A DNA stretch of 64,000 nt from the NCBI RefSeq assembly GCF_024055895.1, contig NZ_JAMXLE010000001.1:1-64000 (forward strand), written 5' to 3'. The translations under genes and the position numbers were made by a program. This document shows positions 19,853-29,185 of the stretch, in pieces (position 1 is the first letter of the stretch; the number at the start of each line of letters is the position of its first letter). Origin of the DNA: Rhizobium sp. L1K21 (lineage in GTDB: Bacteria > Pseudomonadota > Alphaproteobacteria > Rhizobiales > Rhizobiaceae). Under the pieces are notes generated by a model, which saw nothing but the letters and a program-made list of their open reading frames with translations, ran no database searches and was not told the DNA's origin.

Positions 19853-20230
19853 ATGGTTCGTAAAACGGGCACAATTGTTCCGGCGAACGGCAGCTTGAGT
19901 CGCCAGGAATATGCGAATGCGATATCTCGTGCCTTGAAGTCTGAAGTCGGGCAGAGCGCTAGAGCGGCCAAGACAGTCATGAGATGGACCGGGGCAAGCG
20001 AACGAGCGGTCAAATACTGGTTGGCAGGTTCTCGGGCACCAAGTGGTGCACAGCTCATTCTGCTCGCTCGAAACTCAGACGCCGTACTTCAGGAATTCCT
20101 GCATTTGTGCGGTCGTGACACCTACGAGGTCTCCGTCGAGCTAGCCGCAGCGGAAGCCTCTCTAACCCGAGCGGTTGCAATTGTGCGGGCCTTGCAAAAT
20201 AATTCGCCATTTGGGCCGATAGCGGATTGA
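19853..20230 (+). CDS. HTH protein divergent from the recombinase cassette
   Basis: A 125-aa protein. Residues ~15-65 (SRQEYANAISRALKSEV..VMRWTGASERAVKYWLAGSRAPSG) form a lambda-repressor-like HTH with an unusual long N-terminal helix. It starts at ATG 19853 after AGGAAGGG. It is divergent from the recombinase across a ~60-bp gap, the usual place for a shared operator, so it may repress the cassette. Confidence 0.75.
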   Translation: MVRKTGTIVPANGSLSRQEYANAISRALKSEVGQSARAAKTVMRWTGASERAVKYWLAGSRAPSGAQLILLARNSDAVLQEFLHLCGRDTYEVSVELAAAEASLTRAVAIVRALQNNSPFGPIAD

Positions 20231-20408
20231 AGGTTTTTCATGGCCGGACATGGATAACCGAACGCTGTTGGCGACGCCGCAGTATATTGGCGTGAACGAG
20301 GACTTGGCCAAACGACGGCTTTAAGGAAGCCTTGGAAAAGGTGGCGATGGCCGCAATGGAGGCGCTTTCCTACCATTCTTGTGAATCGACAAGTCTCTGT
20401 GCAATCAG

Positions 20409-20422
20409 GCCCCCGCAACCAA
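20409..20422 (+). repeat. attR: right attachment core
   Basis: GCCCCCGCAACCAA, identical to the 14 bp at 524-537. The right flank (ACGCAATAACGGG..) is host DNA. Confidence 0.85.
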
Positions 20423-20430
20423 ACGCAATA

Positions 20431-20459
20431 ACGGGTCGCTCTATAGCGGCCCGTTTTTT
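20431..20459 (+). terminator. Displaced tRNA-fMet terminator
   Basis: ACGGGTCGCT (20431-20440) pairs with AGCGGCCCGT (20445-20454, one G-T pair), followed by a T-run. It lies 9 bp beyond attR, where the terminator of an uninterrupted tRNA gene would be. Confidence 0.85.
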
Positions 20460-20630
20460 GTTTTCATGGTGAGAAGCCACATTCACCGAAACATGACAGA
20501 TCGCCCGCTGCATGCCCGTTAACCGCCTACGCAGACACACCAAGAGCCTTTCGTTCTCATCGTCTCCAAGAAAGGCAGGCACATCAGCCAACCAATTGAC
20601 GTGGCTGTCTGGCGGTGCGAAAAAAGGGAC
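20460..20630. other. Spacer between island and hup locus
   Basis: About 170 bp with no supported gene. It must contain the hupUV promoter. No -24/-12 element of the kind seen upstream of hupS and hupG is present here, so sensor expression may be constitutive from a sigma-70 promoter. Confidence 0.4.
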
Positions 20631-21653
20631 ATGGGAGTGAGAAATATCAAAGCCGGTATGAAAAGCATGCTCTGGCTGCAAGCTGGAAGTTGCGGCGGCT
20701 GCACGATGTCTGTGTTGGAGGTGGGCGCCAAAGGCTTCATGCGTGAGCTGGAGACTTTTGGTATTGATCTTATCTGGCATCCCTCGATCAGCGAGGAAAG
20801 CGGCAGCGAGGCTATCGACATTTTTCAGGCGGTGGCAGAGGGGCGGCTGGCGCTCGATATTCTCTGCGTGGAAGGGTCGATCATGATGGGGCCGGATGGA
20901 ACCGGGCTCTATAGCCGAATGGCGGGCACCGGCAAGACGACGCTTGATTGGGTGCGATTGCTTGCGCCGCGCGCCCGCTATTGTCTGGCGGTCGGCACCT
21001 GTGCTGCCTATGGCGGTATTCCTGCAGCAACACCATTCATGGACGAGGTCAGCGGACTGCAATATGGTGAGACGTTGGAGGGCGGCGCCTTGGGCAAGGA
21101 TTTCCGCTCGCTTTCCGGCATGCCTGTGATCAATGTTTCGGGCTGCGCGCCGCATCCGGGTTGGATCATGGAAACCATCGGGGCGATTGCTTTTGACGAA
21201 TTTGGCGAGACCGATCTCGACAGACTTGGCCGCCCGCGGTTCTACGCCAAAACGCTTGCGCATCATGGATGTGACCGAAACGAGTATTACGAGTTCAAAG
21301 CGAGTGCTGAAAAGTTCTCAGATCTCGGATGCATGATGGAGCATCTTGGCTGCAAGGCTACACAGGCCGTTGGTGACTGCAATCAAAGGGCGTGGAATGG
21401 TGGTGGTTCATGCACACATGGAGGCTTTTCCTGCATTGCCTGCACGTCGCCCGGTTTCGAGGACGCGACCGGTTTCCTCAAAACCCCGAAGGTGGCCGGC
21501 ATCCCCGTGGGCTTGCCGCTTGACATGCCGAAGGCGTGGTTTGTGGCTCTGGCTGCTCTATCCAAATCGGCCACCCCAGACCGCGTGCGCGAAAATGCTG
21601 TGTCTGATCGCGTTCTCAGCGACCCGCAGCGCGGGAAAGGTGTTCGTGAATGA
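20631..21653 (+). CDS. hupU: H2-sensing [NiFe] hydrogenase small subunit
   Basis: A 340-aa protein. It is a small-subunit [NiFe] hydrogenase protein holding FeS clusters; CGGC at 21-24 begins the proximal-cluster ligands, and later Cys-rich segments (..GCKATQ..CNQR..CTHGGFSCIACTSPG) complete the set. It lacks the Tat signal of HupS, so it stays in the cytoplasm, as expected of the regulatory hydrogenase (HupUV/HoxBC). It overlaps hupV by 4 nt. ATG at 20631 was chosen over GTG at 20601 because AAAGGG precedes it. Confidence 0.93.
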   Translation: MGVRNIKAGMKSMLWLQAGSCGGCTMSVLEVGAKGFMRELETFGIDLIWHPSISEESGSEAIDIFQAVAEGRLALDILCVEGSIMMGPDGTGLYSRMAGTGKTTLDWVRLLAPRARYCLAVGTCAAYGGIPAATPFMDEVSGLQYGETLEGGALGKDFRSLSGMPVINVSGCAPHPGWIMETIGAIAFDEFGETDLDRLGRPRFYAKTLAHHGCDRNEYYEFKASAEKFSDLGCMMEHLGCKATQAVGDCNQRAWNGGGSCTHGGFSCIACTSPGFEDATGFLKTPKVAGIPVGLPLDMPKAWFVALAALSKSATPDRVRENAVSDRVLSDPQRGKGVRE

Positions 21654-23089
21654 CCAAAGTCATCGCGGGTCCTTTCAACCGGGTTGAAGGAGACCTGGAA
21701 GTCGGCCTCGACATAGAAGACGGAATTATTCTGCGCGCCGAGGTGACGACGACGCTGTTTCGCGGGTTTGAGAAAATCCTCGGTGGAAGGCCTCCTATGG
21801 ATGCGCTGGTGATTGCGCCGCGGATCTGTGGCATCTGTTCGGTCTCGCAGTCCATTGCGGCGGCCAGCGCCCTGCGCGCGCTTGCAGGCGGCAGGGCGGC
21901 ACCGAATGGCTATCTTGCGGCCAATCTGGCCCATGCGGCTGAAAATATCGCGGACCATCTCACGCATTTCTATCTTTTCTTTATGCCCGACTTTGCTCGC
22001 GCGGAATATGCGGATTATGAGTGGTTTGAGAGGGCAGCCGCGCGCTTCAAAGCCGTCAGTGGAGAGGCATCTGCCCAATACCTGCCGGCAAGGCGGCGTC
22101 TCCTGGAAATCATGGGTATCATTGCCGGCAAGTGGCCGCATTCGCTTGCGTTCCAACCCGGCGGGGTTACCAAGGCTATCGATATCGGGGAACGAATTCG
22201 GCTGGCAGCCATCCTGGCGGATTTTCAGGTGTTTCTTGAGCAAACCTTGTTCGGCGCGTCGCTGGACGACATTCTCTCACTGGAGAGCGAAGATGATCTC
22301 GAGGCGCTGAGGGCCAAAGGGAATAGTGATTTCCGCTTCTTTCTTGACGTAGCGGACGATCTTGCTCTGCGCGCGCTTGGCAAAGGGCCGGGCCAGCTTC
22401 TTTCCTACGGCGCCTATCACGAAGCAGAAGAGAGCTTGTTGCCCGCCGGCATCGCCACGCTTGAAGGTGTTCGCGCCTTCGATGCGAATGCGATATCTGA
22501 AGATGTGGCATCTTCCTGGTTTGAGGACACGAGCAAAAACCCCTTTGAGGCAGAAACAAGCCCGGACGTGAAAAAGGACGGTGCCTATTCATGGGCCAAG
22601 TCACCGCGTATCGATCTGGAGCCGATGGAGACGGGTGCTGCTGCCCGCCTGGCGGTTGCCGGCCATCCTTTGGTGACGGCGCTCATCGCCCGGGATGGAG
22701 GAACGTCGGTCCGAACACGGGTCATTGCACGGGTGGTCGAAACGGCCATTCTGGTTCACAGCATGCAGGGCTGGCTGCGGAGAATGCGCTTGAAGGAAGC
22801 CTTCTCAAGTCATTTTTCCATTCCGGATGAGGCTGCAGCCGCGGGACTTGTCGAGGCGGCACGTGGTTCGCTCGGCCACTGGGTCCAGCTGCGCAAAGGG
22901 CAGATCCAGCGCTACCAGATTATCGCACCCACCACCTGGAATTTCTCGCCGCGTGATGAGCGCGGGATCGCTGGACCGCTCGAGCAGGCGCTCGTAGGGG
23001 TGGAAACGGGTGCATTGGGTGCAAAATCTGCCGCGCTTCAGCACGTCATCCGCTCTTTCGACCCCTGTATGGTCTGCACCGCACATTGA
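21650..23089 (+). CDS. hupV: H2-sensing [NiFe] hydrogenase large subunit
   Basis: A 479-aa protein. NiFe ligands are C60/C63 in RICGIC and C473/C476 in the last residues DPCMVCTAH. The protein ends exactly at the His after the last ligand pair, so there is no C-terminal peptide to remove; this is the mark of sensory large subunits, which need no HupD-type protease. Together with HupU it senses H2 and controls HupT. Confidence 0.95.
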   Translation: MTKVIAGPFNRVEGDLEVGLDIEDGIILRAEVTTTLFRGFEKILGGRPPMDALVIAPRICGICSVSQSIAAASALRALAGGRAAPNGYLAANLAHAAENIADHLTHFYLFFMPDFARAEYADYEWFERAAARFKAVSGEASAQYLPARRRLLEIMGIIAGKWPHSLAFQPGGVTKAIDIGERIRLAAILADFQVFLEQTLFGASLDDILSLESEDDLEALRAKGNSDFRFFLDVADDLALRALGKGPGQLLSYGAYHEAEESLLPAGIATLEGVRAFDANAISEDVASSWFEDTSKNPFEAETSPDVKKDGAYSWAKSPRIDLEPMETGAAARLAVAGHPLVTALIARDGGTSVRTRVIARVVETAILVHSMQGWLRRMRLKEAFSSHFSIPDEAAAAGLVEAARGSLGHWVQLRKGQIQRYQIIAPTTWNFSPRDERGIAGPLEQALVGVETGALGAKSAALQHVIRSFDPCMVCTAH

Positions 23090-23174
23090 CGACTTTCTGT
23101 CTTGTCCGACACCACATGCGTTAGGGTGACGCCGAATTTCACTGTCAACACGCCTTTCACACTCCGGAAGGTCA

Positions 23175-23189
23175 CTTTCCACTGGAAAG
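23175..23189. promoter_or_regulatory. Palindrome upstream of hupS, candidate HupR site
   Basis: CTTTCCA-C-TGGAAAG, a perfect 7-bp inverted repeat, ~130 bp upstream of the -12 element. A near copy lies upstream of hupG (28572-28588). Its position suits an NtrC-type enhancer. Confidence 0.5.
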
Positions 23190-23302
23190 CGCGTTACCGG
23201 CTTTTGAGGGGCGTCGTCTTTCTCGCTCTATGTGCGTTGGAGGCGAAATAGATATTTATTTTTCAGTTTGTTACAGATTTTCTCTTCCAGAGCTTCCGGC
23301 GT

Positions 23303-23318
23303 TGGCCCGGTTTTTGCT
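23303..23318 (+). promoter_or_regulatory. Sigma-54 promoter of hupSLCDE
   Basis: TGGCCCG-GTTT-TTGCT matches the sigma-54 consensus TGGCACG-N4-TTGCW closely, with GG and GC 12 bp apart. It lies 68 bp upstream of the hupS start. The stretch 23245-23285 just upstream is AT-rich and could be an IHF bend. Confidence 0.85.
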
Positions 23319-23385
23319 GTCAGTTCCCATTATGCCTGCCGATGGAGCGGCGAGGGCAGATTGAGCGGAAACCCTGGAGGAGAGC

Positions 23386-24468
23386 ATGGCCGCAACCGAA
23401 ACCTTCTATGACGTCATACGCCGGCAAGGCATTACAAGGCGCAGCTTTACCAAGTTCTGCAGCCTGACAGCGGCGAGCCTCGGTCTAGGCCCTTCCGGTG
23501 CCAGGGCGATGGAAGACGCGCTGGAGACGAAGGAGCGTGTTCCGGTGATCTGGATGCACGGCCTTGAATGCACCTGTTGCTCCGAAAGCTTCATCCGCTC
23601 GGCACATCCGTTGGTCAAGGATGTGGTGTTGTCGATGATTTCGCTCGACTATGACGACACGATCATGGCTGCAGCCGGTCATCAGGCCGAAGCAATCCTT
23701 GAAGAGACCAAGGAGAAGTACAAGGGCAAATATATTCTGGCAGTTGAAGGCAATCCGCCGCTCAACGAAGACGGCATGTTCTGCATCGACGGCGGCAAGC
23801 CGTTTGTCGAGAAGCTGAAATGGATGGCCGAGGATGCCATGGCGATCATCGCCTGGGGCGCGTGCGCCTCCTGGGGCTGCGTCCAGGCCGCCAAGCCGAA
23901 CCCGACGCAGGCCACCCCCATCGACAAAGTGATCAAGAACAAGCCGATCATCAAGGTGCCGGGCTGTCCGCCGATCGCCGAGGTCATGACCGGCGTGGTG
24001 ACTTACATCACCACCTTTGGCAGACTTCCCGAACTCGACCGTCAGGGTCGTCCCCAGATGTTCTATTCGCAGCGCATTCACGACAAGTGTTATCGCCGTC
24101 CGCATTTTGATGCAGGACAGTTTGTCGAGGAATGGGACGATGAAGGTGCGCGCAAGGGTTACTGTCTCTACAAGATGGGGTGCAAGGGGCCAACCACGTA
24201 CAACGCCTGCTCGACAGTGCGCTGGAACGGTGGCGTCTCCTTCCCCATTCAGTCCGGCCACGGCTGTATCGGCTGCTCGGAAGACCAGTTCTGGGACAAT
24301 GGCTCCTTCTACGACAGGCTGACCAACATTCACCAGTTTGGCATTGAGGCCAATGCAGACCAGATCGGCAAGGGGGTTGCCGGCGTGGTTGGTGCGGGTG
24401 TCGTCGCACATGCAGCCATCACAACGGTCAAGCGTGTAACCACAAAACGCGAAAAGACAGACGCATAA
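23386..24468 (+). CDS. hupS: Uptake [NiFe] hydrogenase small subunit
   Basis: A 360-aa protein with a Tat signal (ITRRSFTK, twin Arg at 18-19) directing the folded HupSL dimer to the membrane. E-C-T-C-C at 61-65 begins the FeS ligands. A C-terminal hydrophobic segment (~328-350) anchors it to cytochrome b HupC. It transfers electrons from H2 oxidation. Start has GGAGG. Confidence 0.96.
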   Translation: MAATETFYDVIRRQGITRRSFTKFCSLTAASLGLGPSGARAMEDALETKERVPVIWMHGLECTCCSESFIRSAHPLVKDVVLSMISLDYDDTIMAAAGHQAEAILEETKEKYKGKYILAVEGNPPLNEDGMFCIDGGKPFVEKLKWMAEDAMAIIAWGACASWGCVQAAKPNPTQATPIDKVIKNKPIIKVPGCPPIAEVMTGVVTYITTFGRLPELDRQGRPQMFYSQRIHDKCYRRPHFDAGQFVEEWDDEGARKGYCLYKMGCKGPTTYNACSTVRWNGGVSFPIQSGHGCIGCSEDQFWDNGSFYDRLTNIHQFGIEANADQIGKGVAGVVGAGVVAHAAITTVKRVTTKREKTDA

Positions 24469-24489
24469 GGACCCGGGGGAGTAGCATCC

Positions 24490-26280
24490 ATGACAATTCA
24501 GACGCCAAACGGCTTCAATCTCGACAATTCGGGCAAACGCATCGTCGTTGATCCGGTCACACGCATTGAGGGGCATATGCGTGTTGAGGTCAATGTCGAC
24601 GAAAACAATGTGATCCGCAACGCAGTCTCCACCGGCACGATGTGGCGCGGGATCGAGGTGATCCTGAAGAACCGCGATCCGCGCGATGCCTGGGCGTTCA
24701 CCGAACGGATCTGTGGCGTGTGCACCGGCACACACGCCTTGACCTCGGTGCGGGCGGTTGAAAATGCGCTCGGGATCACCATCCCGGAAAATGCCAACTC
24801 CATCCGCAATCTCATGCAGCTTGCTTTGCAGGTTCATGACCATGTGGTGCACTTCTACCATCTGCATGCTCTCGACTGGGTGGATGTTGTTTCGGCGATT
24901 TCGGCTGATCCAAAGGCCACTTCGGCGCTGGCGCAGTCGGTTTCCGATTGGCCGCTGTCTTCGCCCGGATACTTCAAGGACATTCAAGGCCGGCTCAAGA
25001 AATTCGTGGAGTCCGGTCAGCTTGGTCCGTTCAAGAACGGATATTGGGGCAATGCGTCCTACAAGCTGCCGCCTGAAGCCAACCTGATGGCGGTTGCGCA
25101 TTATCTCGAAGCGCTCGATTTCCAGAAGGAGATCGTGAAGATCCACACGATCTTTGGCGGCAAGAACCCGCATCCGAACTGGTTGGTCGGTGGCGTTCCC
25201 TGTCCGATCAATGTCGATGGCGTGGGTGCCGTCGGCGCAATCAACATGGAGCGGCTGAACCTTGTTACCTCGATCATTGATCAGCTCATCGAGTTTAACG
25301 ACAAGGTTTATGTTCCCGATATCATGGCTATCGGCTCGTTCTACAAGGACTGGCTTTATGGTGGCGGGCTTTCGGGGAAGAATGTGCTTGCCTATGGCGA
25401 TGTGCCAGAGCATGCCAATGACTATTCCGAGGCCAGCCTGAAATTGCCGCGCGGGGCCATCATCAATGGCAACCTTAATGAGGTGTTTCCCGTCGATCTT
25501 GCTGATCCGGAGCAGATCCAGGAATATGTGACGCATTCCTGGTACAAATATCCCGATGAGAGCAAGGGCCTTCACCCGTGGGATGGTGTCACGGAGCCGC
25601 ATTATGAGCTTGGTCCGAATGCGAAGGGTACCAAAACCAACATCGAAGAGCTTGATGAAGGCGGAAAATATTCCTGGATCAAGGCGCCGCGCTGGCGGGG
25701 CAATGCCATGGAAGTGGGGCCGCTTGCACGCTGGGTCGTCGGGTTTGCCCAGAACAAGCCGGAATTCAAGGAGCCGGTTCAGAAGGTTCTGACCGATCTG
25801 GGCCTGCCGACGTCGGCGCTGTTCTCCACGCTTGGTCGTACCGCGGCGCGTGCACTGGAATCGCAATGGGCCGGTTACCAGATGCGTCATTTCCAGAACA
25901 AGCTGATTGCCAATATCAAAAATGGCGACAGCGCCACGGCCTTTGTCGACAAGTGGAAACCGGAGACCTGGCCGAAAGAAGTGAAGGGTGTGGGCTTCAC
26001 AGAAGCGCCGCGCGGCGCACTTGCCCACTGGATCAAGATCAAGGACGGCAAGATCGACAATTATCAGTGTGTTGTGCCGACCACCTGGAACGGCTCTCCG
26101 CGTGACCCTTCTGGCAATATCGGGGCTTTCGAGGCTTCGCTCATGGATACGCCGATGTCTGATCCGTCGCAGCCGCTTGAAATTCTTCGCACCATCCATT
26201 CTTTCGATCCGTGCCTTGCCTGCTCCACGCATGTCATGAGCCCGGATGGACAGGAAATGGCCAAGGTGCAGGTGCGCTGA
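24490..26280 (+). CDS. hupL: Uptake [NiFe] hydrogenase large subunit
   Basis: A 596-aa protein. NiFe ligands are C75/C78 (RICGVC) and C575/C578 (DPCLAC). H581 is followed by a 15-residue tail ([15 protein letters not shown]), to be cut off by HupD after nickel insertion. Catalytic subunit, exported with HupS by Tat. Confidence 0.96.
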   Translation: MTIQTPNGFNLDNSGKRIVVDPVTRIEGHMRVEVNVDENNVIRNAVSTGTMWRGIEVILKNRDPRDAWAFTERICGVCTGTHALTSVRAVENALGITIPENANSIRNLMQLALQVHDHVVHFYHLHALDWVDVVSAISADPKATSALAQSVSDWPLSSPGYFKDIQGRLKKFVESGQLGPFKNGYWGNASYKLPPEANLMAVAHYLEALDFQKEIVKIHTIFGGKNPHPNWLVGGVPCPINVDGVGAVGAINMERLNLVTSIIDQLIEFNDKVYVPDIMAIGSFYKDWLYGGGLSGKNVLAYGDVPEHANDYSEASLKLPRGAIINGNLNEVFPVDLADPEQIQEYVTHSWYKYPDESKGLHPWDGVTEPHYELGPNAKGTKTNIEELDEGGKYSWIKAPRWRGNAMEVGPLARWVVGFAQNKPEFKEPVQKVLTDLGLPTSALFSTLGRTAARALESQWAGYQMRHFQNKLIANIKNGDSATAFVDKWKPETWPKEVKGVGFTEAPRGALAHWIKIKDGKIDNYQCVVPTTWNGSPRDPSGNIGAFEASLMDTPMSDPSQPLEILRTIHSFDPCLACSTHVMSPDGQEMAKVQVR

Positions 26281-26294
26281 GGGGAGGATGGGTC

Positions 26295-27014
26295 ATGTCA
26301 TTATCCGAAGCCAAAGCCGCAGATTCGCACGGCGAAAAGGCAGTCGAACGCAAGAGTGTTTATGTCTATGAAGCGCCGGTTCGCATCTGGCACTGGGTCA
26401 ATGCGTTCTGCATTCTGGCGCTTGCGTTAACCGGCTACTTCATCGGTTCGCCTCTGCCCACTGTTCCGGGCGAGGCGAGCGCCAACTTCCTGATGGGCTA
26501 TATCCGGTTCACGCATTTTGCAGCAGGGCAGATTCTTGCGGTTTTCCTGCTGCTGCGCATCTATTGGGCCTTCGTGGGCAATTCGCATGCCCGGCAGATT
26601 TTTTACGTGCCGTTCTGGCGCGGGAGCTTCTGGCGTGAGTGGCTGCACGAGGTGAAATGGTATGCGTTCCTGACGGCCAAACCGAAGAAGTACATCGGCC
26701 ACAATCCGTTGGCGCAGTCGGCCATGTTTGTCATGCTGACCCTGCCGCTTATCTTCATGGTGATTACCGGCTTTGCGCTTTACAGCGAAGGGGCCGGTCG
26801 CGACAGCTGGGAATATGTGCTCTTTGGCTGGGTTTTCACGTTGTTTCCAAACAGCCAGGATGTCCACACCCTTCACCATCTCGGCATGTGGGTGATCATC
26901 ATCTTCGTCATGGTCCATATCTATGTGGCTGTGCGCGAGGATATCATGAGCCGGCAGTCGATCATCTCATCCATGATTTCTGGCGAACGCATGTTCAAAG
27001 ACGAGGACGACTGA
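26295..27014 (+). CDS. hupC: Hydrogenase b-type cytochrome subunit
   Basis: A 239-aa integral membrane protein with four hydrophobic segments and haem-ligand His residues (e.g. RIWHW, YIRFTHFAAGQ, TLHHLGMW). It passes electrons from HupSL to quinone. ATG 26295 has GGGGAGG upstream; a longer frame overlapping hupL exists but is not supported. Confidence 0.93.
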   Translation: MSLSEAKAADSHGEKAVERKSVYVYEAPVRIWHWVNAFCILALALTGYFIGSPLPTVPGEASANFLMGYIRFTHFAAGQILAVFLLLRIYWAFVGNSHARQIFYVPFWRGSFWREWLHEVKWYAFLTAKPKKYIGHNPLAQSAMFVMLTLPLIFMVITGFALYSEGAGRDSWEYVLFGWVFTLFPNSQDVHTLHHLGMWVIIIFVMVHIYVAVREDIMSRQSIISSMISGERMFKDEDD

Positions 27015-27015
27015 G

Positions 27016-27603
27016 ATGAAGGCAGGCAAACCGAACATTCTTGTTCTCGGAATCGGCAATATTCTCTGGGCCGATGAAGGGTTTGGCGTGCGTGCGGTGG
27101 AGGCTTTCCACCGCGCCTATAAGGTGGGCGACAATGTCACGATCCTGGATGGGGGAACGCAGGGCCTTTATCTGGTGCAATATGTGCGTGACGCCGATTA
27201 TCTCCTGGTTTTCGATGCCATCGATTACGGGCTTGTGCCCGGTACGTTGAAGCTTGTTTCAGACGAGGAAGTGCCGAAATTTACCGGTGCAAAGAAGATG
27301 AGCCTGCATCAGACGGGCTTTCAGGAGGTGCTCAGCGCCGCCGACTTGATGGGGGGATATCCCGAAAAGCTTGCGTTGATCGGCTGTCAGCCGGTGGACC
27401 TTGAAGATTGGGGCGGGCCGGTGACCGCGCCTGTCAGAGCGGTCATCCCGCAGGCCATCGACATGGCCGTCGATCTGCTTCGCAACTGGGGTGCGGATGT
27501 TTCGCGCCGTCCGGCTGGAGAGGCGGTGCCGCCGCTCTTGGAAAACGATATTGATTTTGAACGTTATGAGCGGCGCCGCGAGACTGCCGCACTGGTTTCC
27601 TGA
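27016..27603 (+). CDS. hupD: HupL maturation endopeptidase
   Basis: A 195-aa protein of the hydrogenase protease family. GIGNILWADEGFG at 12-24 includes E21; D67 and H98 are the other expected Ni-sensing residues. It removes the HupL tail. It starts one base after the hupC stop. Confidence 0.94.
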   Translation: MKAGKPNILVLGIGNILWADEGFGVRAVEAFHRAYKVGDNVTILDGGTQGLYLVQYVRDADYLLVFDAIDYGLVPGTLKLVSDEEVPKFTGAKKMSLHQTGFQEVLSAADLMGGYPEKLALIGCQPVDLEDWGGPVTAPVRAVIPQAIDMAVDLLRNWGADVSRRPAGEAVPPLLENDIDFERYERRRETAALVS

Positions 27604-27613
27604 GGAGGACATC

Positions 27614-28195
27614 ATGAAGAGATTCTCAATCCACTCGGCTTTTGCCGCTCTGGCGGTCGTGGTGCCGACTGCCGCTTTCGCCCACCCGGGCCATCCGGGG
27701 GCGGGGTTTGGCGCCGGTTTCATGCATCCTTTGTCAGGTGCGGATCATCTTCTGGCAATGATTGCGGTTGGTTTCTGGGCGGCCATGCTCGGCGGGCGCG
27801 CTCGTCTTCTCGTGCCTGCAGCATTCGTTTCCGTCATGCTCTCCGGTGCGGTCTTCGGCATCTTCGGAGCATCAATCCCGATGGTGGAGCCGACCATTGC
27901 CGCGAGCGTGGTGGTGCTCGGCCTGCTTGTTGCCTTTGACGTGAAAGTGCCTCTTGCGGTTGCCTCGGCCGTTGTTGCAGCAGCAGCTTTCTTCCATGGT
28001 TTTGCGCATGGTGCTGAGCTGCCCGAAAACAGCCGCGCGCTTTCCTATGTCGGCGGCTTCGTGGCCGCAACAATTTTGCTGCACATTGTGGGCCTTGCGC
28101 TTGGCAGGTTGCGCATGTCGAATGCGGGTAGGATGTTCGGCCGTATGGCTGGTGCCATCACGGCGCTGGCAGGTTTTGCCCTGCTCGCGGGTTGA
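27614..28195 (+). CDS. hupE: HupE/UreJ-family nickel permease
   Basis: A 193-aa protein with a cleavable-looking N-terminus and about six hydrophobic segments. The motif HPLSGADHLLAM after HPGHPG is the family signature implicated in Ni2+ transport. ATG 27614 follows GAGGAGG. Confidence 0.92.
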   Translation: MKRFSIHSAFAALAVVVPTAAFAHPGHPGAGFGAGFMHPLSGADHLLAMIAVGFWAAMLGGRARLLVPAAFVSVMLSGAVFGIFGASIPMVEPTIAASVVVLGLLVAFDVKVPLAVASAVVAAAAFFHGFAHGAELPENSRALSYVGGFVAATILLHIVGLALGRLRMSNAGRMFGRMAGAITALAGFALLAG

Positions 28196-28213
28196 TCGTT
28201 TCCGCCGCAATCC

Positions 28214-28244
28214 GGCCCGGCACAGACATGCGCCGGGCCTTTTT
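28214..28244 (+). terminator. Rho-independent terminator between hupE and hupF
   Basis: GGCCCGGC (28214-28221) and GCCGGGCC (28232-28239) form an 8-bp GC stem followed by TTTTT. It closes the hupSLCDE unit; read-through would be needed for hupF, unless hupF has its own promoter. Confidence 0.85.
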
Positions 28245-28267
28245 CATAAGATTGAGGATGCAAGCCC

Positions 28268-28564
28268 ATGTGTATCGGTATTCCCATGCGTGTCATCAGC
28301 TCGACGCCGTTCGAGGCTGTTTGCGAGCGCCATGGCGTGCAACACAGTGTGTCGGTTATGCTGATTGGTGAACAAGAAGCGGGTGCGTGGCTTCTGACGC
28401 ATCTTGGTTCTGCCATCAGGGTTCTCGATGCTGAGGAGGCGCGCATGATCGACGATGCCTTGACCGGGCTTTCTCAGGCCGCCGAGGGCGGTGAATTCGA
28501 TGCGCTATTCGCCGATCTTATCGATCGCGAACCGCAATTGCCGCCGCATTTGCGCGATAACTGA
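28268..28564 (+). CDS. hupF: HypC-family chaperone specific for HupL
   Basis: A 98-aa protein. It begins MCIGIPMRV, the Cys2 motif of the HypC/HupF family, with the longer C-terminus typical of HupF. HupF protects HupL in the presence of oxygen in rhizobia. It differs from HypC at 35363 (77 aa). Confidence 0.92.
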   Translation: MCIGIPMRVISSTPFEAVCERHGVQHSVSVMLIGEQEAGAWLLTHLGSAIRVLDAEEARMIDDALTGLSQAAEGGEFDALFADLIDREPQLPPHLRDN

Positions 28565-28571
28565 TAATGAA

Positions 28572-28588
28572 CTTTCCATGCTGGAAGG
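28572..28588. promoter_or_regulatory. Palindrome upstream of hupG, candidate HupR site
   Basis: CTTTCCA-TGC-TGGAAGG, the same arms as 23175-23189 with a wider centre. It is about 105 bp upstream of the -12 element at 28685. Confidence 0.45.
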
Positions 28589-28640
28589 TATGTTTACATT
28601 CTTCGGCACGCCTTCGGTGAGTCTCACTAGAAATCTCCCT

Positions 28641-28654
28641 TACATTTCAATGTA
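28641..28654. repeat. Small perfect inverted repeat between hupF and hupG
   Basis: TACATT-TC-AATGTA lies 20 bp upstream of the sigma-54 promoter. It could be a second regulator site or chance in AT-rich DNA. Confidence 0.3.
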
Positions 28655-28673
28655 ATTTGGCTTTCCGGCCATC

Positions 28674-28689
28674 TGGCACGCTGTTTGCA
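28674..28689 (+). promoter_or_regulatory. Sigma-54 promoter of hupGHIJK-hyp operon
   Basis: TGGCACG-CTGT-TTGCA is a perfect match to the sigma-54 consensus. It lies 47 bp upstream of the hupG start and is followed by about 13.6 kb of tightly packed genes. Confidence 0.88.
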
Positions 28690-28735
28690 AAGCCAAATGC
28701 GAGGAGAGAATTCTGGCAGACAGCGGAGGAAACCC

Positions 28736-29185
28736 ATGCCATCAGCACTGGTGCGTGCGCTCACCGAGCGCATGAATTTGCCGATCATTGACGAGACCAG
28801 CGTCGATGCCTTCCTGGCCTGCGGGGCTGGCGAAGCAGACCACACGATCATCTTTTTCACCGGAGACCCCGCCCAACGGAGCGAGGCCAACGATGTTGCG
28901 GTGGTCCTGCCGGAAATCCTGCGGACTTTTCAAGGGAAGTTGCGCGGCGCTGTGGTGCGGCGTGGCACAGAAGACAAATTGAAGAGCCGGTTCCATGTTG
29001 TCATCATGCCCAGCCTTGTAGTGATGCGGGGCAGCGAGATCATGGGTATTCTGCCCAAGATCCGCGATTGGTCCGAGTATATGACGAGTATCAGCGCCTG
29101 GCTTGCGCCGGATGCCGCGCCGATGACGCCGCCCACCCCGCAGAAGGTGGAAATCAACTATGCAGGAGAGAGGATAAACGGATGA
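28736..29185 (+). CDS. hupG: Hydrogenase accessory protein, HyaE/HupG family
   Basis: A 149-aa protein with thioredoxin-like fold composition but without a CxxC. The family acts as a chaperone of the small subunit before Tat export. ATG 28736 follows GGAGGAAACCC; an upstream in-frame ATG would overlap the promoter and is rejected. Overlaps hupH by 4 nt. Confidence 0.9.
   Translation: MPSALVRALTERMNLPIIDETSVDAFLACGAGEADHTIIFFTGDPAQRSEANDVAVVLPEILRTFQGKLRGAVVRRGTEDKLKSRFHVVIMPSLVVMRGSEIMGILPKIRDWSEYMTSISAWLAPDAAPMTPPTPQKVEINYAGERING

Noticed and set aside
20250-20325. 24-codon frame before attR, with a possible continuation in another frame
   Set aside because: Too short, no ribosome site; at most a fragment of a decayed gene.
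20460-20600. Minus-strand peptide-like sequence next to the hup locus
   Set aside because: No start signal, no family match seen, and it overlaps hupU.
23485-26232. 915-codon open frame on the minus strand
   Set aside because: It is exactly antisense to hupS and hupL, whose motifs and ribosome sites are unmistakable; a shadow of GC-biased codons.
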